From NCBI GenBank assembly GCA_947499935.1, contig CANMQH010000002.1:248001-312000 (forward strand): a stretch of DNA of 64,000 nt, given 5' to 3'. Below are positions 47,437-54,578 of the stretch, piece after piece. The notes beneath the pieces are model-generated. The model ran no database searches. It worked only from the letters and a program-made list of their open reading frames with translations, and had not been told where the DNA came from. The first letter of the stretch is position 1; each line of letters starts with the position of its first letter. A program made the position numbers and the translations under genes. This DNA is from an uncultured Algibacter sp. (GTDB lineage Bacteria > Bacteroidota > Bacteroidia > Flavobacteriales > Flavobacteriaceae).

Positions 47437-47567
47437 GCAATTATTTTAAAATTCTATACTTTATTTTAACCATTACACCATCTATAAATAGATATGATGA
47501 AAATTTATACAATTATTAAGAATCATTTTTTTTACAAGATTAAAATAAAACCATTGTAATAAACGCG

Positions 47568-47575
47568 CAAATATA
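47568..47575 (-). promoter_or_regulatory. Candidate promoter of the polysaccharide locus, -7 box
   Basis: Exact TAnnTTTG (TATATTTG) on the minus strand, 132 bases upstream of copy 2 of the wcaJ-like genes. It is supported by position at the head of the locus, but not by a -33 element. Confidence 0.45.
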
Positions 47576-47770
47576 TTAACATTATATTGGTATTTAATTA
47601 CTTTAATATTAAAACATATATAGTACCAATCATTTTTGATATATAAATAATTTACAAACATAAATTTTAAATAAATCGTATTATAGTAACAATCTTATTA
47701 CCAATAATTTTCAAATATGATAATGTCTAGTTTAATGTTTTATAAAGATCAAAAAAGATGCACATTTAAA

Positions 47771-47812
47771 TAAAAAGACCTTTGTGAATTTAAATTCACA
47801 AAGGTCTTTTTA
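47771..47812 (-). terminator. Terminator formed by a 42-bp perfect palindrome
   Basis: The sequence from TAAAAAGACC to GGTCTTTTTA is perfectly self-complementary over 42 bases, with GACCTTTGTGAATTT in each arm. It lies 22 bases after the stop of the 89-residue protein gene. On the minus strand U-rich sequence follows. It also shields the polysaccharide locus from transcription from the right. Confidence 0.85.
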
Positions 47813-47833
47813 ATCGTTAGTAAGATTATTTAA

Positions 47834-48103
47834 TTAACTTACTTTTTGTCTTTCTTTTATTTTTTCTAACAACATAAGTTCGTGTTGAATTTCACGTTTT
47901 CTCTCATTAAATTGTCTGATTTTTTCATCTCTAATTTCTTGATTTCTTAAACGCTCTTGGCGAAGCAATTTAGCATTCTCATCTTCAACCAGTTTTGCTT
48001 TTTTCTGCTTATTTTTTTGTAGTGTAACTGATAAATAAGAATATCCATACATACTTAAAAATAACAAAGCAATAATTCCTAATATTACGTAACCGTTTTC
48101 CAT
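47834..48103 (-). CDS. Small membrane-anchored coiled-coil protein
   Basis: An 89-residue protein with one N-terminal transmembrane helix (about 5-24) and a highly charged helical tail (25-89) rich in Lys, Arg, Glu and Gln, predicted to form a coiled coil. I recognise no family. It has its own strong terminator downstream and a 218-bp AT-rich gap upstream with no visible gene. It may be a monocistronic gene unrelated to the polysaccharide genes. Confidence 0.7.
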   Translation of the reverse strand: MENGYVILGIIALLFLSMYGYSYLSVTLQKNKQKKAKLVEDENAKLLRQERLRNQEIRDEKIRQFNERKREIQHELMLLEKIKERQKVS

Positions 48104-48321
48104 ACTTTTAAATTAAGGGATTAATTAATAAATTAGAAAACCAAAATTCTGTTTAATAATTTTTTTTTATAAAAGTACAAGAAGACATACTTTTTGAAAA
48201 ATAAAAAAGACGAAGTACTAAAAAAAAAGTTTAAGTTGCATAAAAACAACAAAAAGTGCTCTTATTCAAACTTATAAGAGATTAAAAAAGACCACTTGAC
48301 CGTATAAATTAGCTTAATAAT

Positions 48322-48639
48322 TTATTCTAAATCAACAACATCTCCTGTCCATTCTAACATACCGCCTTCTAAATTATATGCATTACCAAAACCTAATTGT
48401 TCCATAATTTGACATGCTTGACCACTTCTATTACCTGAGCGACAATACACGTAATAATTTTTATTCTTATCAAGTTCTTCTAACTGAGCGATAAATTCTT
48501 GACCTTTGTAGATATCTAAATGAATCGTGTTAGGAATAACTCCATCGGCTATCTCAGCATCTGTTCTAACATCTAATATAATAGCATTATCATCTTTTGC
48601 TAATTGTTCTGTCCACTCGTCTTGTGTTAAATCTTCCAT
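48322..48639 (-). CDS. Rhodanese-like domain protein
   Basis: A 105-residue single-domain rhodanese. It has ILDVRTDAEIADG (21-33), HLDIY, and the active-site loop YCRSGNRSGQA with catalytic Cys66. GlpE-like in size. It would transfer sulfane sulfur, for example from thiosulfate, to a thiol acceptor. No signal peptide, so cytoplasmic. A TAATTTTG box lies just upstream (48663-48670, minus strand). Confidence 0.92.
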   Translation of the reverse strand: MEDLTQDEWTEQLAKDDNAIILDVRTDAEIADGVIPNTIHLDIYKGQEFIAQLEELDKNKNYYVYCRSGNRSGQACQIMEQLGFGNAYNLEGGMLEWTGDVVDLE

Positions 48640-48662
48640 TTGTTTTATTTTAATACTATTTA

Positions 48663-48670
48663 CAAAATTA
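48663..48670 (-). promoter_or_regulatory. Candidate promoter of the rhodanese gene, -7 box
   Basis: TAATTTTG on the minus strand matches TAnnTTTG, 23 bases before the ATG. No -33 element found. Confidence 0.4.
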
Positions 48671-48750
48671 ATACATATTAAGACACTAGACGAAAAAAAA
48701 ATCTAAAGTATTTTAATCTTTAGATTTTTTTATAAAATAACACACGTACT

Positions 48751-49371
48751 CTAGACCTTAATAGAACACCCAATGGCTTTCGTTTCTTTTTCCAAAACGT
48801 CTTGCTCATTTAGCAAAGCATTTACGGCACTTTCAACATATTTTGTGGTAACAGAAGAGGCATCTTTATAATTATTGTCTATGGCTCCAATATATTTTAC
48901 TTCAGCCCCCTTTTTAGTCTTTTTAAGCACAAATGTATGCGGGGTTTTAGTCGCTCCAAATTTAGGATACACCTGTTGCCCTTCATCTATTAAATAAGGA
49001 AAATTAAAACCTTTGCTTTTAGCTCTATTTGCCATAGCTTCCAGGTTATCTCCTGGTTTAACATCTATATTATTTGGCATAATTGCAATAACAGGATATC
49101 CTTTTGAAGCATATTTTTTATTTAATGCTACAATCCTATCTTCATACATAACCGCATAAGGGCATGTGTTACATGTAAAGACTATTATAAAACCTTTGGC
49201 ATCTTTATAATCTGCCATAGAAACCATATTGCCATCAATATTCTTTAACGAAAAATCTTCAGCAACGTCACCTATTTTATAACCATTCTCTACACTATTT
49301 TTATGTACAGTAAATGCACTAGTAAAAAAAACTAACAATACTACTGGTAATAATTTAATTAACTTTTTCAT
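48751..49371 (-). CDS. Exported thioredoxin-fold protein (AhpC/TSA-like)
   Basis: A 206-residue protein with a signal peptide (1-21) and a peroxiredoxin/thioredoxin-like fold. It has GDVAEDFSLKNIDGNMVSM (34-52), then IIVFTCNTCPYA with C67 and C70 (CNTC), and a TKTPHTFVL cis-Pro loop. It resembles the family of exported redoxins often described as thiol-disulfide oxidoreductases of ResA/AhpC-TSA type. It starts 4 bases after the TlpA-like gene, so the two exported redox proteins are probably cotranscribed. Confidence 0.88.
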   Translation of the reverse strand: MKKLIKLLPVVLLVFFTSAFTVHKNSVENGYKIGDVAEDFSLKNIDGNMVSMADYKDAKGFIIVFTCNTCPYAVMYEDRIVALNKKYASKGYPVIAIMPNNIDVKPGDNLEAMANRAKSKGFNFPYLIDEGQQVYPKFGATKTPHTFVLKKTKKGAEVKYIGAIDNNYKDASSVTTKYVESAVNALLNEQDVLEKETKAIGCSIKV

Positions 49372-49375
49372 AATT

Positions 49376-49924
49376 CTATTTATTTAAAAATTGTTTTACT
49401 TCTTGTTCTAATTCATCATAAGTAAATGATTGCTCAAAAAATTTACGCTCACTATTTTTATAGATAATGGTGGCAGGAATAGAACCAGACCAATCCTCAT
49501 CAATTTTTGGTATCCAAGTATTCATGTCTGCATCATCTAACGCAATTACTTTTGATTTTAACTTATTATCCTCAATAAATGGTTTTAATTTGGATTCATA
49601 TAAATGCGGAAAATCTAAACTCACCAAAATAACATCTACATTACTATTTTTATATTGTTCATGCAGCTTTTCAAAATAAGGTAATTCCTTAACACATGGT
49701 CCACACCATGTAGCCCAAAAATTAATAACATGCACTTTACCATCGTTTACAGATAAAAATTTCTTAAAACCATTATAATCATATATTTCAAAACCTAAAT
49801 CTTGTGTAATGGTATCAACACTTTTTTCTTGTTTTTCATTTAATAGATTAACAATTTCTACTGTGCAGTTTTTTTTGCAACTAGATATTATAAATAGTGT
49901 TATAATTAACAGGTTTAGTTTCAT
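49376..49924 (-). CDS. TlpA-like thioredoxin lipoprotein
   Basis: From the ATG at 49924 this is a 182-residue lipoprotein with lipobox ISSC (lipid-bearing Cys16). It has a thioredoxin-like domain with NFWATWCGPCVKELPYF (catalytic C74/C77) and the GSIPATIIY cis-Pro loop. A longer frame starts at a TTG (49942), but the ATG gives a proper lipoprotein signal, so I prefer it. Probably a periplasmic membrane-bound disulfide reductase or oxidase. Next gene downstream is a second exported redoxin. Confidence 0.9.
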   Translation of the reverse strand: MKLNLLIITLFIISSCKKNCTVEIVNLLNEKQEKSVDTITQDLGFEIYDYNGFKKFLSVNDGKVHVINFWATWCGPCVKELPYFEKLHEQYKNSNVDVILVSLDFPHLYESKLKPFIEDNKLKSKVIALDDADMNTWIPKIDEDWSGSIPATIIYKNSERKFFEQSFTYDELEQEVKQFLNK

Positions 49925-49999
49925 GATGTTAAATTTAATCAATACTTTTTTCTGTCATTTGCGATTTAACAATTTTTTATGCAAAAAATGTTTTAAAGT

Positions 50000-50031
50000 T
50001 TTGTGTAATTCTATTTTCATTTCTATATTTG
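50000..50031 (+). promoter_or_regulatory. trp operon promoter
   Basis: TTTG (50000-50003), a 20-base spacer and TATATTTG (50024-50031) match the Bacteroidota consensus TTTG-N19-21-TAnnTTTG. Transcription would begin near 50038, about 10 bases before the leader peptide ATG. Confidence 0.85.
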
Positions 50032-50048
50032 AACCAATTATAAAAATA

Positions 50049-50096
50049 ATGAAATCAATTTTAAATAATACTTGGTGGTGGTGCTTTCGAAACTAA
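50049..50096 (+). CDS. trpL: trp leader peptide
   Basis: A 15-codon ORF, MKSILNNTWWWCFRN, with three consecutive Trp codons (50073-50081). It lies right behind a consensus promoter and 45 bases before a strong terminator, all upstream of trpE. This is the arrangement of a transcription attenuator: a ribosome stalled on the Trp codons when charged tRNA-Trp is scarce would let RNA polymerase pass the terminator. It is in frame with a longer ORF that begins at 49809 upstream of the promoter, which is not the real start. Confidence 0.9.
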   Translation: MKSILNNTWWWCFRN

Positions 50097-50099
50097 TCT

Positions 50100-50175
50100 T
50101 CGTGAAGTAAATCCTAGTATATTTATAAATCAAAATATTCAAAAGGCTTGTCATTCACGACAAGCCTTTTTCTTT
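50100..50175 (+). terminator. trp attenuator terminator with candidate antiterminator
   Basis: A perfect 12-bp stem AAAAGGCTTGTC/GACAAGCCTTTT (50141-50152 with 50159-50170), 6-base loop, U-rich tail. Between the leader stop and this hairpin, TCGTGAA (50100-50106) is fully complementary to TTCACGA (50154-50160), which covers the loop and the first bases of the 3' arm. This pairing would compete with the terminator and is the best antiterminator candidate by eye. The terminator is clear; the antiterminator is inference. Confidence 0.85.
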
Positions 50176-50210
50176 GTTCTAAATTTTTTTAGAATAAAAA
50201 ATCAAACCAA

Positions 50211-51614
50211 ATGAAAACATATAGCTTACATACACATCACAAAAGAATTTTAACAGACACCATTACACCCGTTTCTGTATATTATAAAATACGTGATAAA
50301 TACCCCAATAGTATTCTTTTAGAAAGTGGAGACTACCATAGAAACCACAAGAATTTTTCGTATATCTGTTTTAATCCAATAGCAACAATTAAAGTAGAAA
50401 ATGAAATTATATCGCAAACATTCCCAGATGGTAGCTCTACACGTTTAGAAATTACAAAAAACACCAATGTTGCAGAAGAGATACATAAGTTTACTAAAAA
50501 GTTTAAGGTCACTTCCGAAGAAAACTTTAAGTTTATAAACAACGGCATCTTTGGTTATACCGCTTACGACGCTGTAAGGTATTTTGAAGACATAAAAATC
50601 AGCAAGAAAGACAATTCTGTGGTTATCCCAGACATGTATTATGCAGTTTATCAAAACATCATAGCCATAAACCATTTTAAAAACGAAGCTTATATTTTTG
50701 CACATTGCTACAATACAGATAATAATATTGATGCTATAGATAAACTTATAAATATTCAAAATTTCGCTTCATACAACTTTAAACCAAAAGGCAACATTAC
50801 ATCCAACCTAAGTGATAACGAATTTAAAGAACATGTGGAGCTAGCGAAAAAACATTGTGGCCGTGGCGATGTTTTTCAATTGGTACTATCAAAAAGTTTT
50901 GCTCAAGAATTTACTGGAGACGATTTTAATGTATACCGGGCCTTAAGAAGCATTAACCCTTCGCCTTATCTCTTTTATTTTGATTATGGTGATTTCAAAA
51001 TTTTTGGAAGTTCTCCCGAAGCGCAACTTATAGTCACAGACGGTTTAGCCGAAATTCATCCCATTGCAGGTACCTTTAAAAGAACAGGAGACGAGCAAAA
51101 AGACGAAATTCTAGCAGAAAAACTAAAAAAAGACGACAAAGAAAATGCCGAACATGTCATGCTTGTAGATTTGGCTAGAAACGATTTAAGCCGTCATGGA
51201 AGCGATGTAAACGTGGTAACATATCGCGAAGTCCAATTTTTCTCTCACGTTATCCATTTGGTAAGCAAAGTTACAGGGCAAAAACACGACTCAACATCAA
51301 CCATGCAAGTCGTTGCAGATACATTTCCAGCAGGAACATTAAGTGGTGCACCAAAACATAGAGCCATGCAATTAATTGAGCAATACGAAAAAACAAGTCG
51401 TGGATTTTATGGAGGTGCCATAGGTTTCATGGATTTTGAAGGCAACTTTAACCAAGCCATCATGATACGAACTTTTTTAAGTAAAGATTACAAACTCAAT
51501 TGGCAAGCCGGTGCAGGATTGGTTTCTAAATCTAATGCAGAAAGTGAATTACAAGAAGTATATAACAAATTAGGAGCACTAACTAAAGCTATTAAATTAG
51601 CAGAAGATATTTAA
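50211..51614 (+). CDS. trpE: Anthranilate synthase component I
   Basis: A 467-residue chorismate-binding enzyme that makes anthranilate from chorismate with ammonia supplied by TrpG. The N-terminal regulatory half holds ILLESGDYHRNHKNFSYICF (33-52), where the LLES motif forms part of the tryptophan feedback site in related enzymes. The C-terminal catalytic half has FQLVLSKSF, PIAGTFKRTGDE and AGTLSGAPKHRAMQLIEQY. First structural gene of the operon, 36 bases after the attenuator tail. A repeat element and about 180 bases separate it from trpG. Confidence 0.96.
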   Translation: MKTYSLHTHHKRILTDTITPVSVYYKIRDKYPNSILLESGDYHRNHKNFSYICFNPIATIKVENEIISQTFPDGSSTRLEITKNTNVAEEIHKFTKKFKVTSEENFKFINNGIFGYTAYDAVRYFEDIKISKKDNSVVIPDMYYAVYQNIIAINHFKNEAYIFAHCYNTDNNIDAIDKLINIQNFASYNFKPKGNITSNLSDNEFKEHVELAKKHCGRGDVFQLVLSKSFAQEFTGDDFNVYRALRSINPSPYLFYFDYGDFKIFGSSPEAQLIVTDGLAEIHPIAGTFKRTGDEQKDEILAEKLKKDDKENAEHVMLVDLARNDLSRHGSDVNVVTYREVQFFSHVIHLVSKVTGQKHDSTSTMQVVADTFPAGTLSGAPKHRAMQLIEQYEKTSRGFYGGAIGFMDFEGNFNQAIMIRTFLSKDYKLNWQAGAGLVSKSNAESELQEVYNKLGALTKAIKLAEDI

Positions 51615-51620
51615 AATTAT

Positions 51621-51697
51621 GGCGTTACCACAAGGGTCGGGCTTTCACAAGTCGCTCTCAAAAAGAGGAGTTCCAACAATTGCTCAATCCCTAACGC
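51621..51697 (+). repeat. Dispersed repeat, copy 3, in the trpE-trpG gap
   Basis: A 77-bp element from GGCGTTACCACAAGGGTCGG to CAATCCCTAACGC, related to the copies at 1-58, 9286-9377 and 56697-56779. It starts 6 bases after the trpE stop codon. The following bases 51700-51745 (several CAGT/GCAGT repeats) may belong to a second small repeat. Confidence 0.85.
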
Positions 51698-51792
51698 ACC
51701 AGTCCGCAGTTGACAGTAATCAATTAGCAGTCATTGCAAGTTTTTAAACAACAAGTCCAGAAAACATTCATGTATTTGTGGCAATTAAAAAG

Positions 51793-52380
51793 ATGAAAAA
51801 AGTACTAATTATAGATAATTACGACAGTTTCACATACAACTTAGTCCACTATTTAGAAGATTTAAACTGTGATGTTACCGTAGTAAGAAACGATAAATTA
51901 ACTTTAGAAGATGTGCAACCATTTGATAAAATAGTGTTATCACCTGGTCCAGGAATCCCAGACGAAGCAGGTCTGCTAAAAGCTATTATTAAAAAATATG
52001 CACCAACTAAAAGCATATTAGGTGTGTGTTTAGGTCAACAAGCTATAGGCGAAGTTTTTGGAGGTTCTTTAATTAATTTAGAAGACGTTTACCATGGTGT
52101 TGCAACCGATGTAACCATAAGTGTAAACGATGAATATATTTTTAAAGATTTAGATAAAAACATTGAAGTTGGTCGTTATCACTCTTGGGTTGTTAATCCA
52201 GAATTACCAGATAGTTTAGAAGCCACGTCTTTTGATGCCAACGGACAAGTCATGTCTTTAAGACATAAAATATATGATGTTAGAGGCGTTCAATACCATC
52301 CTGAATCTGTTTTAACGCCAGATGGAAAAAAAATATTGGAAAATTGGGTCAATAATTCCCCAAACCCCGAAGGGGCTTAA
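51793..52380 (+). CDS. trpG: Anthranilate synthase component II (glutamine amidotransferase)
   Basis: A 195-residue class I glutamine amidotransferase from the ATG at 51793. A GTG start at 51778 would add five residues, but the ATG gives the usual MKKVLIIDNYDSFTYN. The triad is Cys79 (GVCLGQQAIGE), His169 and Glu171 (QYHPES). It feeds ammonia to TrpE; a paired PabA role is possible, as in other bacteria with one amidotransferase. The last seven residues (SPNPEGA) are encoded by the first part of a palindromic repeat. Confidence 0.95.
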   Translation: MKKVLIIDNYDSFTYNLVHYLEDLNCDVTVVRNDKLTLEDVQPFDKIVLSPGPGIPDEAGLLKAIIKKYAPTKSILGVCLGQQAIGEVFGGSLINLEDVYHGVATDVTISVNDEYIFKDLDKNIEVGRYHSWVVNPELPDSLEATSFDANGQVMSLRHKIYDVRGVQYHPESVLTPDGKKILENWVNNSPNPEGA

Positions 52381-52407
52381 AATTAAAGCCCCCAAAGGGG
52401 GCTTTAA
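52364..52407. repeat. Palindromic repeat at the trpG 3' end
   Basis: Two adjacent hairpins: CCCC-GAA-GGGG inside the last trpG codons, and TTAAAGCCCCC-AAA-GGGGGCTTTAA (52383-52393 with 52397-52407). The second is a perfect 11-bp stem but is followed by A rather than U on the plus strand, so it is more like a REP element than a terminator. It may stabilise the mRNA end. Confidence 0.8.
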
Positions 52408-52441
52408 AAAATGAGACTTAGAAAATTAAATAACTAATTAA

Positions 52442-52473
52442 TCCCCTCTCCTTTGGAGAGGGCTAGGGAGAGG
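52442..52473. repeat. Palindromic repeat directly upstream of trpD
   Basis: CCCCTCTCC-TTT-GGAGAGGG forms a near perfect hairpin (52443-52462), and CTAGGGAGAGG follows. The ATG of trpD comes one base position after this. It is a GC-rich short palindrome unlike the surrounding sequence. The hairpin could affect trpD translation. Confidence 0.8.
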
Positions 52474-53466
52474 ATGAAAGATATACTTAATAGATTAATA
52501 AATCACGAAACCATCTCAACTGAGGAGGCAAAACAAGTTATTGTTAACATATCCAACGATATGTATAACCCAAGTCAAATAACATGTTTCCTATCTGTTT
52601 TCATGATGCGAAGTATTACCATAGAAGAATTAAAAGGTTTTAGAGATGCCCTTTTAGAGCTTTGCATACCTATAAATCTTAACGAATTTAATGCTGTAGA
52701 TATCGTGGGTACTGGAGGCGATGGCAAAAACACATTCAATATTTCTACCTTATCTTCTTTTATTACAGCAGGCGCAGGAGTTCACGTATCTAAACATGGT
52801 AATTACGGTGTATCATCAACATCGGGTTCATCAAACGTTATGGAATTTTTAGGTGTAAAATTTTCTAATGATGAAGATTTTTTAAGACGATGCCTCGATA
52901 AAGCCGGAATATGCATATTACATGCACCTTTATTTCATCCAGCCATGAAAAACGTTGCACCCATCCGTAAAGCATTAGGTGTTAAAACCTTTTTTAATAT
53001 GTTGGGCCCTTTGGTTAACCCATCATTTCCAAAAAACCAAATGTTAGGCGTTTTTAGCTTAGAACTTTTGCGTTTATACAGTTTTATATATCAAAACACC
53101 GAAACGAATTACAATATTGTTTATGCCTTAGATGGCTATGATGAAATTTCATTAACAGGAAAAGCAAAAATTATTTCTAATCATTCCGAAAAATTATTTT
53201 CACCAGAAGATTTAGGTATATCACCAATAAAACAAGACGCTATTTTTGGAGGAGATACCGTAAAAGATGCTGCAAATATATTTGTTGATATTATTAACAG
53301 AAAAGGCACAGAAGCACAAAACCATGTCGTTTGCGCCAATGCAGGATTAGCCATTGCAACCACTAAACAAATTTCACACCAAGCTGGATTTGAATTGGCT
53401 AAAGAATCGTTGTTTTCTGGTAAAGCAAAAAAGAGTTTAGATAAGTTGGTAGAGTTGAGTAGGTAG
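52474..53466 (+). CDS. trpD: Anthranilate phosphoribosyltransferase
   Basis: A 330-residue enzyme from the ATG at 52474. A TTG at 52453 would add seven residues (MERARER), but these are encoded by the palindromic repeat, so I reject it. The PRPP-binding loop is GTGGDGKNTFNIST (about 76-89), followed by KHGNYGVSSTSGSSNVMEFLG and the LGPLVNP segment. It transfers phosphoribose from PRPP to anthranilate. Full length. It is followed by a heptamer repeat and a 200-bp element before trpC. Confidence 0.96.
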   Translation: MKDILNRLINHETISTEEAKQVIVNISNDMYNPSQITCFLSVFMMRSITIEELKGFRDALLELCIPINLNEFNAVDIVGTGGDGKNTFNISTLSSFITAGAGVHVSKHGNYGVSSTSGSSNVMEFLGVKFSNDEDFLRRCLDKAGICILHAPLFHPAMKNVAPIRKALGVKTFFNMLGPLVNPSFPKNQMLGVFSLELLRLYSFIYQNTETNYNIVYALDGYDEISLTGKAKIISNHSEKLFSPEDLGISPIKQDAIFGGDTVKDAANIFVDIINRKGTEAQNHVVCANAGLAIATTKQISHQAGFELAKESLFSGKAKKSLDKLVELSR

Positions 53467-53493
53467 TTATTGGTTATTGGTTATTGGTTATTG
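53467..53493. repeat. Heptamer tandem repeat after trpD
   Basis: Almost four copies of TTATTGG (53467-53493) beginning right after the trpD stop codon. A simple-sequence tract in a non-coding gap, possibly variable in length between strains. Confidence 0.85.
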
Positions 53494-53527
53494 AAAAAAG
53501 TAAAAGAAATTTAGAATAAAAAAGAAA

Positions 53528-53740
53528 ATAAGTAAAAAGTCAAGCCCTTATTCAATTCAGAGAATTGATAGTCAAGGCGCAGAATAGATGAAGAAAAGCT
53601 CCGAGAGCAAGAGAACGATAGTTCGACGCGGAGTTTTTAAATCGGTTTTAAGTTTTTACAAAAACTTAAAAATTCATCGGCTTGAACTTGATTTTTTGGT
53701 TCGTTTTGCATCAAGGCAAAATGAACATACATAAATATAA
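53528..53740. repeat. Probable dispersed element in the trpD-trpC gap
   Basis: About 210 bp with many inverted repeats: CAATTC-AGA-GAATTG (near 53555), AAAAGCTCCG against CGGAGTTTTT (53595-53636), and AAGTTTTT-AC-AAAAACTT (near 53649-53666). On the minus strand a short frame reads QNEPKNQVQADEFLSFC, without a start that makes sense for a gene. Structure and composition suggest a repeat-type element inserted in the operon. The rest of the gap shows no gene. Identity cannot be proven from one copy. Confidence 0.5.
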
Positions 53741-53742
53741 AA

Positions 53743-54528
53743 ATGAATATTTTAGATAAAATAACACGAGATAAGAGAAAAGAAATAGAACTTAGAAAAA
53801 GTCTAATTCCAACATCACAATTAGAACAATCTGTTTTATTTGAAAGACAAACCGTTTCGCTTGCAAACAATTTACGTAATAGTAAATCAGGTATCATAGC
53901 AGAACACAAACGTCGCTCACCATCAAAATCAGTTATTAATAATACGTTAAACGTTCAAGATGTTGCAAAAGGGTATCAAGATGCTGGTGTTTGCGGCATC
54001 TCGGTTTTAACCGATGGTAAATATTTTGGAGGCTCTTTAGACGATTTACTAACAGCCAGAGCAAGTTGTAATTTACCGCTATTGCGTAAAGAATTTATCA
54101 TAGATGAATATCAATTACTAGAAGCCAAAGCCTACGGTGCAGATGTTATCCTTTTAATAGCAGCAATACTATCAAGAGACGAAATAAAACAATACTCCGA
54201 GTTTGCCAAAAGCTTAAGTCTAGATGTTCTTTTAGAAGTTCATAATGAAGAAGAATTACAAAAATCGATTATGCCAAGTTTAGATATGCTAGGCGTAAAT
54301 AACAGAAACCTAAAAACTTTTGAAGTTAGCTTAGACACCAGTAAAAACTTAAGTAATCGCATTCCTAATGATTTTGTAAAAGTATCCGAAAGTGGTATTA
54401 GCAATATTGAAGCTATAAAAGAACTGCAACCCTACGGATACCAAGGCTTTTTAATTGGAGAAAACTTTATGAAAACCGATAATCCAGGAGCGAGCGCTAC
54501 TACATTTATTAAAACTTTAGAACAATGA
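53743..54528 (+). CDS. trpC: Indole-3-glycerol phosphate synthase
   Basis: A 261-residue TIM-barrel enzyme. It has AEHKRRSPSKS with the substrate-binding lysine (about 53-63), LLRKEFIIDEYQ (catalytic Lys), VNNRNLKTFEV, and VSESGI plus FLIGENFM at the phosphate site. It turns CdRP into indole-3-glycerol phosphate. It is not fused to TrpF, which follows 50 bases downstream. Confidence 0.96.
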   Translation: MNILDKITRDKRKEIELRKSLIPTSQLEQSVLFERQTVSLANNLRNSKSGIIAEHKRRSPSKSVINNTLNVQDVAKGYQDAGVCGISVLTDGKYFGGSLDDLLTARASCNLPLLRKEFIIDEYQLLEAKAYGADVILLIAAILSRDEIKQYSEFAKSLSLDVLLEVHNEEELQKSIMPSLDMLGVNNRNLKTFEVSLDTSKNLSNRIPNDFVKVSESGISNIEAIKELQPYGYQGFLIGENFMKTDNPGASATTFIKTLEQ

Positions 54529-54578
54529 AACATTCATAACTATTTTATGAATGTCACATATAACAAATTAAAGAACAC

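Larger units (their letters stand above)
47437..47833. other. Upstream region of the polysaccharide locus, 397 bp
   Basis: AT-rich region between copy 2 of the wcaJ-like genes and the terminator of the 89-residue protein gene. It contains a minus-strand TATATTTG box (47568-47575), the best candidate promoter for the whole polysaccharide locus. No -33 TTG is seen. No ORF. Confidence 0.5.

Noticed and set aside
49925-49942. Upstream TTG start of the TlpA-like lipoprotein
   Set aside because: It would add six residues before a good lipoprotein signal peptide; the ATG at 49924 is preferred.
49809-50096. A 95-codon ORF ending in the WWW peptide
   Set aside because: It runs through the trp promoter and covers the antisense strand of the TlpA-like gene. 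Only its last 15 codons, after an ATG behind the promoter, make sense as the trp leader peptide.
52383-52407. Terminator after trpG
   Set aside because: The stem is strong but it is followed by A rather than T on the transcribed strand, and trpD to trpA lie downstream; it fits a REP-like palindrome better.
52453-52473. N-terminal extension of TrpD from a TTG start
   Set aside because: The seven extra residues are encoded by a palindromic repeat; the ATG at 52474 gives the normal family length.
53637-53909. A 90-codon minus-strand ORF overlapping the start of trpC
   Set aside because: It is antisense to trpC in its first half and falls into a hairpin-rich element in the second half. No start signal and no gene context.
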